Source: Thermotogae bacterium (GTDB taxonomy: Bacteria > Thermotogota > Thermotogae > Petrotogales > Kosmotogaceae). From it: 13,997 bases of DNA. How positions within the stretch are numbered: the first letter of the stretch is position 1; every line of letters begins with the position of its first letter. The stretch spans positions 1 to 13,997 of the forward strand of contig QNAR01000016.1 in assembly GCA_003643975.1 (NCBI GenBank), read 5' to 3'. The position numbers and the translations under genes are program-made. The notes below the pieces were generated by a model, which worked only from the letters and a program-made list of their open reading frames with translations, was not told the DNA's origin and ran no database searches. Below, piece by piece: positions 12,466 to 13,997 of this stretch.

Positions 12466-13997
12466 CTACCCCATAATCGTTTCCAGAGCGCTGAATTCCA
12501 CTGGAATAATTTTTGAAATGCCATCTGCCATCGTGATGCCATGAAGCACGCTGGCGGCTTCCATAACGATTTTGTTATGAGTAACAACCAAAAACTGCGT
12601 TTCGCTGGCATGGCGTTCAAGCATTTTTCTGAAACGCGCTGCATTGAAATCATCAAGGGGGGCATCCACTTCATCGAGAACATAAAAGGGGCTTGGCTTT
12701 ATGCTTAAAAGCGCAAACACAAGGGCAATTCCAACAAGAGCCTTTTCGCCGCCAGACATGAGCTGCAATTTCTGGAATTTCCTTCCAGGACGCTTTACTG
12801 AGATTTCCAAACCGGCCTCCAGTATGTCATCAGCAGGCATCAATTTTATTTCTCCTTCTCCACCATCAAAGATTTCCTGTATGTATCTGGCAAAGCTAGC
12901 GTTGATTTTTTCGTAAGTTTCCATGAATATGGTTCTGGCTTCGGTGTCAGTTTTTTCAATGAGCTCTATTAGCTTTTCTTTTGCTTTTTCCAGATCAGCC
13001 TTTTGATTCGATAATTCCAAATAGTCTGCATCAACAAGCTTGTACTCTTCTATGGCGTCAAGATCAACGCTTCCCAAGAATTTCAGTTTGTTCGTTACAT
13101 CGTCCAGCTCTGTTTTGACGTTGTCGATCTCTTCTCTGGTTAATTCCGGAATATCAGAGATATCTACACCCTCAAGCTCTTTCAAAACCTGTTCTATTCG
13201 CAATCTGGTTTCCTGAATCATGAGTTCCATTTGGTGTAGATTTTCACGTTTCTTTTCACGTTGCTCCTTCAAGGTGTTTATATCGTTTTCAACATCCTGA
13301 AGTCGGCTAAATCTTTCTTCCTTTCCCTCTCTTTGGTATCTAATGTTGTCAAAAAGAGATTGAGTTTCTTTTTTCAAGGATTCAAGCTCTCTGTTCTGCT
13401 CATCAACCTGTTTCCTGAGCCTTTCTGAATCTGATTCAACCTGGGATAATTCTCTTGAAAGAACTTTTATTTCTTCTTCATTGTTCCTCCTCTTTTGAGT
13501 TAGTTCTGCCAACTCTTTTGAATACTGCTCTTTTTTTTCATAAAGGGAGGCAAGATGAAGTTTTGAATCGATAATATTATTTTGTATATTTTCCAGTTTC
13601 CTTTTCTCCCTTTTGAGTTCTTCAGAAAATTGAGTCATTTGCTTTTCGAGGGAAGCCTTTTCTTTTGTAAGAGTCTGGTATTCATCGTTCAATGATTCTT
13701 TCTTTTCATAGCTGGAGTTCAATTTGGTAGTGTATTCTTCCTTCAATTTTTCGAGTTCTTCCAGCTCATTTTTCAGTCCATCACTTGTTTTTAACAATTC
13801 ATGCATCATTCGGTTAATAGTTGCGCTTTTGGACACTACCTCATTGAGTTCTTCCTGTAAAACCCTAAGATATCCCCGCAACTCCATAATGTCGTCTTTG
13901 CGTCTTTGTATTTCCTTTGCCACCAATTGCGAGTCTTTTTGTATTTCATTTTCTTTTTTTGCAAGAAATTGAATCTTTCTTTTCCTGGCTATCAAAT
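12466..13997 (-). CDS. smc: Chromosome segregation ATPase SMC, C-terminal part (5' end outside window)
   Basis: Condensin-like ATPase that compacts and helps segregate the chromosome with ScpA and ScpB. Only about the last 510 residues are in the window; the N-terminal Walker A head, the hinge and the first coiled-coil arm lie to the right. The visible part begins with a long Glu/Lys/Leu-rich coiled coil (about 330 residues) with a conserved FLGSVDLDAIEEY segment as it re-enters the head. The C-terminal head follows: LMSGGEKALVGIALVFAL (ABC signature), PFYVLDEVDAPLDD (Walker B and D-loop), and FLVVTHNKIVMEAASVLHGI with the switch His. The order, motifs and the ITMADGISKII end are typical of bacterial SMC. 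The frame is open to the window edge. It ends in TAG at 12468-12466; the following gap holds the repeats. Confidence 0.96.
   Translation of the reverse strand, partial: LIARKRKIQFLAKKENEIQKDSQLVAKEIQRRKDDIMELRGYLRVLQEELNEVVSKSATINRMMHELLKTSDGLKNELEELEKLKEEYTTKLNSSYEKKESLNDEYQTLTKEKASLEKQMTQFSEELKREKRKLENIQNNIIDSKLHLASLYEKKEQYSKELAELTQKRRNNEEEIKVLSRELSQVESDSERLRKQVDEQNRELESLKKETQSLFDNIRYQREGKEERFSRLQDVENDINTLKEQREKKRENLHQMELMIQETRLRIEQVLKELEGVDISDIPELTREEIDNVKTELDDVTNKLKFLGSVDLDAIEEYKLVDADYLELSNQKADLEKAKEKLIELIEKTDTEARTIFMETYEKINASFARYIQEIFDGGEGEIKLMPADDILEAGLEISVKRPGRKFQKLQLMSGGEKALVGIALVFALLSIKPSPFYVLDEVDAPLDDFNAARFRKMLERHASETQFLVVTHNKIVMEAASVLHGITMADGISKIIPVEFSALETIMG

Overview
The window looks like a piece of chromosome from a thermophilic or mesophilic fermenter of the phylum Thermotogota, most likely a Kosmotoga/Mesotoga-type organism. 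The basis is the moderate G+C, the tandem Hnd/Hyd-type NADH-oxidoreductase subunits with a separate three-cysteine HndB, and a short (452-residue) Pgi. The assignment is inferred from gene content, not from a database match.

There are three strand blocks. (1) Positions 1-3451, minus strand: apt, pgi, an 84-residue orphan and coaE form a tightly coupled operon. A secretory sugar-type ABC solute-binding protein follows, cut by the window edge, with its own extended -10 promoter overlapping the coaE stop. (2) Positions 3579-11746, plus strand: hndA-hndB-hndC (NuoE-like, three-Cys ferredoxin-like, NuoF-like with a terminal 2[4Fe-4S] ferredoxin), an intrinsic terminator, and a second nuoE-nuoF pair closed by a strong terminator. 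A second operon follows, encoding a membrane-anchored lytic-transglycosylase-like protein, a cytoplasmic GH13 alpha-glucan hydrolase/transferase and an EamA-type transporter. (3) Positions 11727-13997, minus strand: the C-terminal half of smc, a repeat-filled gap, and ogt, whose 3' end overlaps the end of the transporter gene by 20 bases.

The redox block is the metabolic centre. The first module has every cofactor site expected of the flavin part of an electron-bifurcating Hnd/Hyd complex, but no catalytic hydrogenase subunit is in the window. The second pair is a stripped-down paralogue. Its NuoF keeps the NADH/FMN site and the N3-type [4Fe-4S] ligands, lacks the C-terminal ferredoxin, and has replaced all four cysteines of its N-terminal [2Fe-2S] domain (three Ser, one Tyr). 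The two modules therefore probably serve different electron circuits.

The most unusual non-coding structure is between smc and ogt. A G+C-rich array of hairpins joined by GGTNRG linkers with a 20-21-base period is flanked on both sides by a degenerate 7-base satellite (consensus near ATAACTC). The stems of two hairpins differ by compensated base changes. The -10 element proposed for ogt is formed by the edge of this satellite.
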